Assembly (NCBI GenBank): GCA_964017125.1
Contig: OZ024912.1
Span: 61,160,107 to 61,224,106, forward strand
DNA: 64,000 bases
Direction of reading: 5' to 3'
DNA from: Flabesymbios commensalis
Taxonomy: Eukaryota > Annelida > Polychaeta > Terebellida > Flabelligeridae
Made by a program: the position numbers and the translations under genes
Part shown: piece by piece, positions 22,301-34,700 of the stretch
Numbering within the stretch: the stretch's first letter is position 1
Layout of the letters: the number at the start of each line of letters is the position of its first letter
The notes under the pieces: generated by a model
What the model saw: only the letters and a program-made list of their open reading frames with translations
Database searches by the model: none
What the model was told of the DNA's origin: nothing

Positions 22301-23610
22301 TTTAAGTTCTTGAAATTGTGTTATCCATAACCAATTTTGAGATAAAAAATCTCATAATACATGTACATGTATGATAAATTAGTATTATTGTTTTAGATGT
22401 CTGCTGCTGCATGTAACTATACATGTATACTACAAAAAATGTACACACAAGATAGATGTAGGTGATGTAAGTGAAAGCATTTTAGGTTACACAAGGTATG
22501 TTGTATGTAATTATTTGGGGCCTACAAACACTATCATCAGGTATGTAACCAGAGGCATTCAGGTGTTCATACATTTTAAATTCACCTCTCCAAAATCAAA
22601 TGCATCAAAATGCATGTATGCCCAGTAATCATTTACTGCGGGTCAGTCCCACTCTGTGTTCACCGTGTGCATGACCAGACCGTCATGTCTGTATCCCTAT
22701 AGATCATAATGTGGGCGCATCTACTTTCATATCTGATTGGTTAATGCAAATCATGTAAATGGGATGGGGACCTGTGAGTGACTGTGTGACCTGTCTCTGT
22801 GTGGATAGATGTTCACAAGGTAATTGTGTGATCAGCATTAGGCCTACATTATCATGTCACAATTAAATAACTAACTGACATGCTCACAGCGCTCTACAGT
22901 CTCCTGTATTAGACCGTGCAAATGGAAGGTGATGATGCAACACTTTTTTGCCTGTCCATTTTGTCTGTAAGCTATAAGCAAACTCACTTTTCAAAAGCTT
23001 AGTTACTGGGCAGATTTTTTTACAACCCCTGTTAGAGGGTTCCTTTTATATGATAATTGCCGGCAATAAATCTACCCTCCTTTTTGTTTTTTCTTCCAAC
23101 AACATTTCGAAAAACAGCTCGTTCAATTCAGTCAACGACATTTTGAAAGTAGTGTGCTTGCCATGCTTACCTGCCTGGCCACTTACTGAAAATGTCTTGG
23201 TGCGGCTGCATGTCCGTAATTTTTAGAAAATAAAAACTATTTTTATTTTCTGGGCCTCTCAGTCACCATCTGAAGTGAATATTGTACAGGTCTGCTTACT
23301 GTGCACTTTCATAATTATGCTGATGTCCTCATAAATATTAATCCATTGTTTAATTGTGAAAATAATGTATGTTGTTTCAATTAAAATGTTTGATGGGATG
23401 CTTTCTCTAGCTATAGCTGTTATATTAATATTGATTTATTGCCAAATTGTAATTTTGTTCAGAAAGCTTATGTTTTCAATGTGTATTTACATGTACTTGC
23501 AATGATAATTTAAAAGTGTACATGCCTTGTTATGTCTCCTGTATTTATTTACGCAGTGACTACACACTGTTCTTATTGATGTGTGGACTAATTTATGTTC
23601 AACTTGTCTG
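22301..23610. other. Intergenic, no gene recognised
   Basis: No coding signal recognised on either strand; repeated ACATGTA words occur. Confidence 0.4.
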
Positions 23611-23617
23611 GTTGTAT

Positions 23618-24574
23618 CAAGGAGGTTATATGGAAGGAGTGGAAACTCTGCCCACAAGTTATGCCGGATTCCCCTGACGTTAATCCGCCGTAACAATGTG
23701 TCGTGGTCAGGGTTGTAAAATCGATGTCCTTGTCTACCCGGAAGTAGAACAAATTCTTCGTTCAATGCTTGCGGGAACTGATTGAGAATCAAGGCATAGG
23801 CCTACTGTGGCTGCGCACTATAAAATTTAAATTTGAAAACTCTGCAGCATTTTCCTTTTTATTTGAATTTATAAATAAACGTGATTACTTACATGAGCTA
23901 CTGAACGTTGAAATGATAGATAATCTACGGCCCTAAATGAAATTAATTAAACAAATTATTGGTTAACCATTAGAAAATACATGATTAAAAAATATTTTCA
24001 ATAAAATTATGATAAAAATGGAGGTCTTAGTACCTGTTATTGAGCCATTTTAACCACCAACCCTACAATGGTTCTCAAAACTACTTCGTAAGACGATGGA
24101 TGGATAAATAAATCCGTGCCATATCTTACGAATTTGAAAACCAATATCCGGACCGTTGTCTAATCAAATGATTGACTAAAAATACATGATTAACTTAACT
24201 CTTTTAGCTACTACAATAGTAGCATACAAGTCGTTATTCCTCCGATTTTAACATTTCAAAGACATGATTAATAGTAAAAATGTTTAGATTATGTACGCGT
24301 CAAAGTCAAGTGTGTCTTACATCATTGGAAATTAGTGTGGCAGTGAAAACTAAAAGTCATGCAAAATACGCATCCAAAATGTGTGTAAAAATGTGTATCT
24401 TCGCGCATGCGCACTGAAGCTCACGCGTCAGGAGGATCCGGCAAACCAGCCCTCTATTCAGCATTGGGATAGGGGGAAACCAATTAAAACCCCATTATGT
24501 TAACCACAAAAACAACTTCTAACTGGTGCCCCCGTCTGAATTCAAGTTTTCTCTCCTTCTCTATAACCTCCTTG
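23618..24574. mobile_element. Inverted-repeat DNA element, about 0.96 kb
   Basis: Ends CAAGGAGGTTATATGGAAGG (left) and the near-complement TCTCTATAACCTCCTTG (right) continue as an imperfect inverted repeat of about 30 bases. Direct repeats GTTGTAT (23611-23617 and 24575-24581) flank it and fit a 7-bp target duplication. The 101-residue minus frame at 23487-23792 crosses the left end and has no recognisable domain. Confidence 0.7.
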
Positions 24575-24839
24575 GTTGTATATTAGGTATAGTAGTGTGA
24601 TTCCTACTGCTCATAATAATTTAATTTTTGATATTTTTCTGCTGTAGGTCTTCTTGTCTTATCTACAAATCCACAGTCGCTAACATGCAAACCACTATAT
24701 ACTATCCATTGTGTACCTTGAAGAAAACATGAGAAGTTAAAATTGGGGTGATACTGACATTCTTTGATTACTTTGACACAAAATGTGGAAGAGATCATTT
24801 ACAAGTATCTTGTTGACAAATTGTGCATATATGTAAGTC

Positions 24840-24886
24840 CACTTGAAGTTGTGGGTCACGGTATCGAGACATAACTTCAAATGGGT
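24840..24886. repeat. Short TTGAAGTTGTG palindrome, second copy
   Basis: CTTGAAGTTGTGGGTCACGG then ATCGAGACATAACTTCAAAT, the same small palindrome as at 15163. Confidence 0.7.
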
Positions 24887-27072
24887 AAAATTTAAATTTT
24901 ATTATGTAGCACTTGCTTTAAGGGTTAAAAGACTTATAAAATAAGTTAAAAGCCTCAAAATGAAGATATTGACAGCCATTTCTATGTTCTTGTTAATCAT
25001 GTTGAAGTAAACAAATTACAGATGGATAGAAAAAACACACCATGTGTTTATTTTATATAAAACAAAATTACATGTGCATAACAATATGTTTATTCAGATA
25101 TATTTAAAAATGAAAATAGTATATATTTTTTTATTTATTATTATTTTAGGCATTTCTACATATCAGGAAAAAACGCTATATGCACTGATACAGATTGGTC
25201 ACATATATTGTATTATCATGTATAACAGCTCTTCTGGCTGAATGTCTTTGTTCAGCAAATAGTTTGTAATGTTTGTGTCATGCTCACATTGGGATATAGT
25301 TGAATCTCGTCTTGCTAAATAATAATGCTCGCTTCCATGATCAATCTTTAAATTCAGTACATGATTAGAGAACCACGTACATGTACTAAGAGTAAACCCA
25401 CCATAAAAAATAAACAAATGGACAAAAATGTTGTTACATGGTGTCTATTATGTATCTACTATACCGTCAATTTAAATGTTGTAGCCTCTCTAAACTCCAT
25501 GCAATCCGTGTCTGTTAACCTACCACACAGATTTTTTTCTTGTATGTTGATGTTCTGCTTTACTTTCTAATGTTTATTTTCAGTTCAATTTGTGTCGTAA
25601 AATTTCTTTCTCATGTGCTTTTTTATGTTTACTTTCCAAAAGTTCGGTGTTTCTGCACTAAGTTTATTTCCTATGTTATTTTCCTATTGTGTTCCGCATT
25701 GTTTTCGAAATTAAAGTAGTTTATTGGTTGAAATGGACGATGCGGGATGTCGGAGAGAGACCATTGACATACAATTAGCTTGCGGTGACTTGTTTGCGGT
25801 GACTTGTAGTGCTCTCACGGTTTGTGATCGCTCTGTCGTGCTTAATTCACCATGACAGACCTGATCTCCAACTGTTGGCGCACTGTAGGTCTACCCATAA
25901 TTTCTTTATGACTTGTTATTTTTAATTTTCTTTTCATCACGTAGACTGTTTTTAATTTATAATGGTATGGACGCAGTCTGTCTTGTTGTTCATTGTCTAT
26001 TGTTTGCAAAATTTGCATAACTTGTGTATATACTATCGATCTAATTTATTTTGTGTATCGGCGCAGGCGCTGTCTCAGATTTTTAGAATGTATATATATT
26101 CAATACAAAACTCGCTACATATAGGTGCCAGAGGCACTATCATGTTATCATCAATCGTCTTTATCTGAATGCCTTAGTGCGGACATACTGTTATCAGTTT
26201 CGTCTTTTCTTTACACTTTCACTGTACAATATAGGATATTGTAATACTACGAATTTTCACTTAAGTGGCCATACTTGTCGAAAAGTGAAGTAAAGAAGAT
26301 TTTTACTTGTACTTACTTACATAGAGTTTATACTTTCTGCATTGTTTTTATTTTCTATTTTATTTTGTTTTTGTTCTCTTTTATTATTTTTTAGATTGTA
26401 TTTCTATTATATTTGACTGAATGAAATAAATTGAGTAAAAAAGGTATTTTCCTGCAAGTTTTCATCACAATAATGGTACACAATATATTATACGTTATTG
26501 TTATATCATACTTGGTTATTTTATAAAGTAATACAATATTCATTCATTTTGATGTGAGAATTGCAGAAACAATTCACATAATTATCAAGATGAATGAATT
26601 AAAATAGAGATGAATACAGTAAAATAAAAATAAATACAATGTGTTAAGAAGGTTAAACTTTGAGTACAAGATTATTTTCCATGAGGGTCCTTCTGTTAGG
26701 ACTGGGATTGATATTAAAAATAAATAACTTATTTTGCATGTATTTCAGTGGTCTATCCAACTTATCTAAACTTTGAGGCTGCAATTTTCTGTGATCAATT
26801 CAGGTAAAATAAATAGTCTTGTAGCTGGTTATATTGACCTATATTGTTAAACAAAATAAAGAACTTTGTCATATAATGTCGCTATTGTATATTGTTGTAG
26901 TAGATAAATAATTATGTACCGATAACCCTACAATCATATTCCTCATATCATATTCCATGTTATTTTAGGCCTAGTCACGAATTATATTTCACCATTTGTT
27001 AATCAAGCTTATCGTTTATTTTAACCATGTCATCTATTATAAAAATATATATTAAGTAGAATGCTATTTCAG
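24887..27072. other. AT-rich intergenic, no gene recognised
   Basis: Several 60-72 residue frames on both strands (25044-26168), none with a recognisable domain. The tail TTTATTATTTTTTAGATTGT near 26380 is followed by AATAAATTGAG, compatible with an old retroelement end, but this cannot be shown. Confidence 0.35.

Positions 27073-27139
<67 letters not shown>
27073..27139. repeat. (TA)n microsatellite
   Basis: About 67 bases of uninterrupted TA. Confidence 0.95.
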
Positions 27140-27141
<2 letters not shown>

Positions 27142-28339
27142 CATTAAATTAATACGCAATATATAATGAAACGGTTGACTCTAGGCCCTATATGAACGGA
27201 CATTGCAATGTTGCCGTAACTGTGTGCCTTGATTCACAATGATTGCCATTCAAATGTTGGGATAATTGAGCCAGCCGCCGCAATCGCAAATTTTACCTCA
27301 AAACCCATCCCTGTGACCAACGACTTTCTATGACCAGCGAGTTTGGGTCTGGCAAAAGAGAGGTAGTTGGGCACAGTATTTACTGTATAAAATGCAAACG
27401 CATGTGTACATGTTTAGTTATTAACCCTTAATGTGTTAGTCACGTCTAGAGCCGTGTGTTTATTTGGATTTCCAACAAGAAAGTTTGCATGACAAACGAC
27501 CATTAACTACATTTGATTGGCATATGTTTCTGATCGATTGAGCAAATAATTAATTTTCACCCACTTGAACATGTGGATTGCAGCAACGGGACAATCGTAT
27601 TGTTTGAAAAATAATATTTTAGTATGTATCGCTTCAAGGGTTAGTGTAGGCTATACTTTGGCTTTTTCTATTTTTTATTGAACTTGATCGACAAGCACAT
27701 AATATATTTCTACAAAAGATATAGCAGGGGAAATATACAATCTACTTATACAATCTGCTTTTTTATACAATTGCTGGTGTATTTCTCTGACAATTAGAGT
27801 CGGTTTGTCTTACATAGGCTACTGTACATATTAAATTAAATCTGCTTGTGATCTGCACATATAGGCCCATGAGGCTTACTATGGGTAAACAAAATGTCTT
27901 CAGTTTATGATCCTTTGGCCCACAGGTACATAATCAATAAATATATTAAAACATCATGTGTTTTGTTGTAGCGCGAATGTGTTGTATGAGTGATTACCCG
28001 CAATACAAAATTAACACTAACGAGTGCTAAAAAAACTAGCATTTTTCATGCTGCAAATAAAAATATTATTTTAATATCATGGTAATGATATTCAACTACC
28101 GTCAACATTTAATAAATTTGTCAATGAATGCAACGTACCTTAAACTGAGTTAATTTTATTTCAAATCAGTAGAATAATAATCACACTACAAAGCTTTTGT
28201 GCTCCACTAATGGATGGAATGGACACTGGTTCACTGATGGATCGTCAATCGGGTCTGATGAGGTGTTTGAGCACTTCACCAAAGAACTGTGTGCGAGAAA
28301 TAGCTACGGTGTCCATTTAAAAATCCACCAAATTATATT
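27140..28339. other. Intergenic, no gene recognised
   Basis: No exon or element could be recognised. Confidence 0.4.
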
Positions 28340-28342
28340 TGA

Positions 28343-28468
28343 TCAGCCTGGGGTTACTACAAGAATCTTTTAAAGCTTTTTTCTGAAATATAATTAATTT
28401 GTTAGGCATCCTGCTTATGGCGGACCATAAACTATTTTTTGCTAACACTGACCCCAGGCTGGACTTAT
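28343..28468. repeat. CAGCCTGGGGT inverted-repeat element
   Basis: Short arms TCAGCCTGGGGT (about 28344) and ACCCCAGGCTGGA (about 28450) enclose about 100 bp; a small MITE-like segment. The minus frame 28317-28511 is its shadow. Confidence 0.5.
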
Positions 28469-28544
28469 AATATATTATTTTAAACAAAATATGGGGGGAG
28501 GCTATGCACAAATTTTTCTTAATATTTATTGATTTAAAAGTGGT

Positions 28545-28719
28545 GTCCAGGCGAGCTTGTTGGGAAGACGAAGATGTCCTCTTTCAGATGGTATAAAGGG
28601 TATACCCCCAACTGGCCCAAGCGGCATAGACTTTTGAGCTACAGACCTCAGAAGTGACCCACGGTCAGCTAAAATAGCCGGAGCTAGAGCGCAAATCTGC
28701 GAAATTTAGGCGAATATTT
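28545..28719 (+). repeat. Diverged edge monomer of the 191-bp satellite, left
   Basis: Recognisable monomer of a different subtype: GATGTCCTCTTTCAGATGGT, then AAAGGGTATACCC, GCGGCATAGA and GAAGTGACCCACGGTCAGCT. The same subtype reappears at the right edge. Confidence 0.8.
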
Positions 28720-31700
28720 TCGAGCTCGTTGGAAAGATGAAAATGTCCTCTTTCAGATGGTATCATTTTTATACCCTCACCCAACACTACTTTTTGAGCT
28801 AGAGACCTCAGAAGTTAACCGCGGTAGCCTAAAGTAGCCGATACTGTAGCGAAAATCTCCCAACTTTAGTCAAATATTTATTGAGTTACAAGAGGTGTCA
28901 CGCCGACTTTTCGAGCTCGTTGGAAAGATGAAAATGTCCTCTTTCAGATGGTATCATTTTTATACCCTCACCCAACACTACTTTTTGAGCTAGAGACCTC
29001 AGAAGTTAACCGCGGTAGCCGAAAGTAGCCGATACTGTAGCGAAAATCTCCCAACTTTAGTCAAATATTTATTGAGTTACAAGAGGTGTCACGCCGACTT
29101 TTCGAGCTCGTTGGAAAGATGAAAATGTCCTCTTTCAGATGGTATCATTTTTATACCCTCACCCAACACTACTTTTTGAGCTAGAGACCTCAGAAGTTAA
29201 CCGCGGTAGCCTAAAGTAGCCGATACTGTAGCGAAAATCTCCCAACTTTAGTCAAATATTTATTGAGTTACAAGAGGTGTCACGCCGACTTTTCGAGCTC
29301 GTTGGAAAGATGAAAATGTCCTCTTTCAGATGGTATCATTTTTATACCCTCACCCAACACTACTTTTTGAGCTAGAGACCTCAGAAGTTAACCGCGGTAG
29401 CCTAAAGTAGCCGATACTGTAGCGAAAATCTCCCAACTTTAGTCAAATATTTATTGAGTTACAAGAGGTGTCACGCCGACTTTTCGAGCTCGTTGGAAAG
29501 ATGAAAATGTCCTCTTTCAGATGGTATCATTTTTATACCCTCACCCAACACTACTTTTTGAGCTAGAGACCTCAGAAGTTAACCGCGGTAGCCGAAAGTA
29601 GCCGATACTGTAGCGAAAATCTCCCAACTTTAGTCAAATATTTATTGAGTTACAAGAGGTGTCACGCCGACTTTTCGAGCTCGTTGGAAAGATGAAAATG
29701 TCCTCTTTCAGATGGTATCATTTTTATACCCTCACCCAACACTACTTTTTGAGCTAGAGACCTCAGAAGTTAACCGCGGTAGCCTAAAGTAGCCGATACT
29801 GTAGCGAAAATCTCCCAACTTTAGTCAAATATTTATTGAGTTACAAGAGGTGTCACGCCGACTTTTCGAGCTCGTTGGAAAGATGAAAATGTCCTCTTTC
29901 AGATGGTATCATTTTTATACCCTCACCCAACACTACTTTTTGAGCTAGAGACCTCAGAAGTTAACCGCGGTAGCCTAAAGTAGCCGATACTGTAGCGAAA
30001 ATCTCCCAACTTTAGTCAAATATTTATTGAGTTACAAGAGGTGTCACGCCGACTTTTCGAGCTCGTTGGAAAGATGAAAATGTCCTCTTTCAGATGGTAT
30101 CATTTTTATACCCTCACCCAACACTACTTTTTGAGCTAGAGACCTCAGAAGTTAACCGCGGTAGCCGAAAGTAGCCGATACTGTAGCGAAAATCTCCCAA
30201 CTTTAGTCAAATATTTATTGAGTTACAAGAGGTGTCACGCCGACTTTTCGAGCTCGTTGGAAAGATGAAAATGTCCTCTTTCAGATGGTATCATTTTTAT
30301 ACCCTCACCCAACACTACTTTTTGAGCTAGAGACCTCAGAAGTTAACCGCGGTAGCCTAAAGTAGCCGATACTGTAGCGAAAATCTCCCAACTTTAGTCA
30401 AATATTTATTGAGTTACAAGAGGTGTCACGCCGACTTTTCGAGCTCGTTGGAAAGATGAAAATGTCCTCTTTCAGATGGTATCATTTTTATACCCTCACC
30501 CAACACTACTTTTTGAGCTAGAGACCTCAGAAGTTAACCGCGGTAGCCTAAAGTAGCCGATACTGTAGCGAAAATCTCCCAACTTTAGTCAAATATTTAT
30601 TGAGTTACAAGAGGTGTCACGCCGACTTTTCGAGCTCGTTGGAAAGATGAAAATGTCCTCTTTCAGATGGTATCATTTTTATACCCTCACCCAACACTAC
30701 TTTTTGAGCTAGAGACCTCAGAAGTTAACCGCGGTAGCCGAAAGTAGCCGATACTGTAGCGAAAATCTCCCAACTTTAGTCAAATATTTATTGAGTTACA
30801 AGAGGTGTCACGCCGACTTTTCGAGCTCGTTGGAAAGATGAAAATGTCCTCTTTCAGATGGTATCATTTTTATACCCTCACCCAACACTACTTTTTGAGC
30901 TAGAGACCTCAGAAGTTAACCGCGGTAGCCTAAAGTAGCCGATACTGTAGCGAAAATCTCCCAACTTTAGTCAAATATTTATTGAGTTACAAGAGGTGTC
31001 ACGCCGACTTTTCGAGCTCGTTGGAAAGATGAAAATGTCCTCTTTCAGATGGTATCATTTTTATACCCTCACCCAACACTACTTTTTGAGCTAGAGACCT
31101 CAGAAGTTAACCGCGGTAGCCGAAAGTAGCCGATACTGTAGCGAAAATCTCCCAACTTTAGTCAAATATTTATTGAGTTACAAGAGGTGTCACGCCGACT
31201 TTTCGAGCTCGTTGGAAAGATGAAAATGAGCTAGAGACCTCAGAAGTTAACCGCGGTAGCCTAAAGTAGCCGATACTGTAGCGAAAATCTCCCAACTTTA
31301 GTCAAATATTTATTGAGTTACAAGAGGTGTCACGCCGACTTTTCGAGCTCGTTGGAAAGATGAAAATGTCCTCTTTCAGATGGTATCATTTTTATACCCT
31401 CACCCAACACTACTTTTTGAGCTAGAGACCTCAGAAGTTAACCGCGGTAGCCGAAAGTAGCCGATACTGTAGCGAAAATCTCCCAACTTTAGTCAAATAT
31501 TTATTGAGTTACAAGAGGTGTCACGCCGACTTTTCGAGCTCGTTGGAAAGATGAAAATGTCCTCTTTCAGATGGTATCATTTTTATACCCTCACCCAACA
31601 CTACTTTTTGAGCTAGAGACCTCAGAAGTTAACCGCGGTAGCCTAAAGTAGCCGATACTGTAGCGAAAATCTCCCAACTTTAGTCAAATATTTATTGAGT

Positions 31701-34700
31701 TACAAGAGGTGTCACGCCGACTTTTCGAGCTCGTTGGAAAGATGAAAATGTCCTCTTTCAGATGGTATCATTTTTATACCCTCACCCAACACTACTTTTT
31801 GAGCTAGAGACCTCAGAAGTTAACCGCGGTAGCCGAAAGTAGCCGATACTGTAGCGAAAATCTCCCAACTTTAGTCAAATATTTATTGAGTTACAAGAGG
31901 TGTCACGCCGACTTTTCGAGCTCGTTGGAAAGATGAAAATGTCCTCTTTCAGATGGTATCATTTTTATACCCTCACCCAACACTACTTTTTGAGCTAGAG
32001 ACCTCAGAAGTTAACCGCGGTAGCCTAAAGTAGCCGATACTGTAGCGAAAATCTCCCAACTTTAGTCAAATATTTATTGAGTTACAAGAGGTGTCACGCC
32101 GACTTTTCGAGCTCGTTGGAAAGATGAAAATGTCCTCTTTCAGATGGTATCATTTTTATACCCTCACCCAACACTACTTTTTGAGCTAGAGACCTCAGAA
32201 GTTAACCGCGGTAGCCGAAAGTAGCCGATACTGTAGCGAAAATCTCCCAACTTTAGTCAAATATTTATTGAGTTACAAGAGGTGTCACGCCGACTTTTCG
32301 AGCTCGTTGGAAAGATGAAAATGTCCTCTTTCAGATGGTATCATTTTTATACCCTCACCCAACACTACTTTTTGAGCTAGAGACCTCAGAAGTTAACCGC
32401 GGTAGCCTAAAGTAGCCGATACTGTAGCGAAAATCTCCCAACTTTAGTCAAATATTTATTGAGTTACAAGAGGTGTCACGCCGACTTTTCGAGCTCGTTG
32501 GAAAGATGAAAATGTCCTCTTTCAGATGGTATCATTTTTATACCCTCACCCAACACTACTTTTTGAGCTAGAGACCTCAGAAGTTAACCGCGGTAGCCGA
32601 AAGTAGCCGATACTGTAGCGAAAATCTCCCAACTTTAGTCAAATATTTATTGAGTTACAAGAGGTGTCACGCCGACTTTTCGAGCTCGTTGGAAAGATGA
32701 AAATGTCCTCTTTCAGATGGTATCATTTTTATACCCTCACCCAACACTACTTTTTGAGCTAGAGACCTCAGAAGTTAACCGCGGTAGCCTAAAGTAGCCG
32801 ATACTGTAGCGAAAATCTCCCAACTTTAGTCAAATATTTATTGAGTTACAAGAGGTGTCACGCCGACTTTTCGAGCTCGTTGGAAAGATGAAAATGTCCT
32901 CTTTCAGATGGTATCATTTTTATACCCTCACCCAACACTACTTTTTGAGCTAGAGACCTCAGAAGTTAACCGCGGTAGCCGAAAGTAGCCGATACTGTAG
33001 CGAAAATCTCCCAACTTTAGTCAAATATTTATTGAGTTACAAGAGGTGTCACGCCGACTTTTCGAGCTCGTTGGAAAGATGAAAATGTCCTCTTTCAGAT
33101 GGTATCATTTTTATACCCTCACCCAACACTACTTTTTGAGCTAGAGACCTCAGAAGTTAACCGCGGTAGCCTAAAGTAGCCGATACTGTAGCGAAAATCT
33201 CCCAACTTTAGTCAAATATTTATTGAGTTACAAGAGGTGTCACGCCGACTTTTCGAGCTCGTTGGAAAGATGAAAATGTCCTCTTTCAGATGGTATCATT
33301 TTTATACCCTCACCCAACACTACTTTTTGAGCTAGAGACCTCAGAAGTTAACCGCGGTAGCCGAAAGTAGCCGATACTGTAGCGAAAATCTCCCAACTTT
33401 AGTCAAATATTTATTGAGTTACAAGAGGTGTCACGCCGACTTTTCGAGCTCGTTGGAAAGATGAAAATGTCCTCTTTCAGATGGTATCATTTTTATACCC
33501 TCACCCAACACTACTTTTTGAGCTAGAGACCTCAGAAGTTAACCGCGGTAGCCTAAAGTAGCCGATACTGTAGCGAAAATCTCCCAACTTTAGTCAAATA
33601 TTTATTGAGTTACAAGAGGTGTCACGCCGACTTTTCGAGCTCGTTGGAAAGATGAAAATGTCCTCTTTCAGATGGTATCATTTTTATACCCTCACCCAAC
33701 ACTACTTTTTGAGCTAGAGACCTCAGAAGTTAACCGCGGTAGCCGAAAGTAGCCGATACTGTAGCGAAAATCTCCCAACTTTAGTCAAATATTTATTGAG
33801 TTACAAGAGGTGTCACGCCGACTTTTCGAGCTCGTTGGAAAGATGAAAATGTCCTCTTTCAGATGGTATCATTTTTATACCCTCACCCAACACTACTTTT
33901 TGAGCTAGAGACCTCAGAAGTTAACCGCGGTAGCCTAAAGTAGCCGATACTGTAGCGAAAATCTCCCAACTTTAGTCAAATATTTATTGAGTTACAAGAG
34001 GTGTCACGCCGACTTTTCGAGCTCGTTGGAAAGATGAAAATGTCCTCTTTCAGATGGTATCATTTTTATACCCTCACCCAACACTACTTTTTGAGCTAGA
34101 GACCTCAGAAGTTAACCGCGGTAGCCGAAAGTAGCCGATACTGTAGCGAAAATCTCCCAACTTTAGTCAAATATTTATTGAGTTACAAGAGGTGTCACGC
34201 CGACTTTTCGAGCTCGTTGGAAAGATGAAAATGTCCTCTTTCAGATGGTATCATTTTTATACCCTCACCCAACACTACTTTTTGAGCTAGAGACCTCAGA
34301 AGTTAACCGCGGTAGCCTAAAGTAGCCGATACTGTAGCGAAAATCTCCCAACTTTAGTCAAATATTTATTGAGTTACAAGAGGTGTCACGCCGACTTTTC
34401 GAGCTCGTTGGAAAGATGAAAATGTCCTCTTTCAGATGGTATCATTTTTATACCCTCACCCAACACTACTTTTTGAGCTAGAGACCTCAGAAGTTAACCG
34501 CGGTAGCCGAAAGTAGCCGATACTGTAGCGAAAATCTCCCAACTTTAGTCAAATATTTATTGAGTTACAAGAGGTGTCACGCCGACTTTTCGAGCTCGTT
34601 GGAAAGATGAAAATGTCCTCTTTCAGATGGTATCATTTTTATACCCTCACCCAACACTACTTTTTGAGCTAGAGACCTCAGAAGTTAACCGCGGTAGCCT

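Noticed and set aside
23487-23792. 101-residue minus frame with RQGHRFYNPDHDTLLRRINV
   Set aside because: It crosses the boundary of an inverted-repeat element at 23618, so it is a chance frame across a junction.
25199-25417. Minus frame with DHGSEHYYLARRDSTISQCE
   Set aside because: Looked protein-like for a moment, but no family was recognised, there are no splice sites at its ends, and neighbouring frames are noise.
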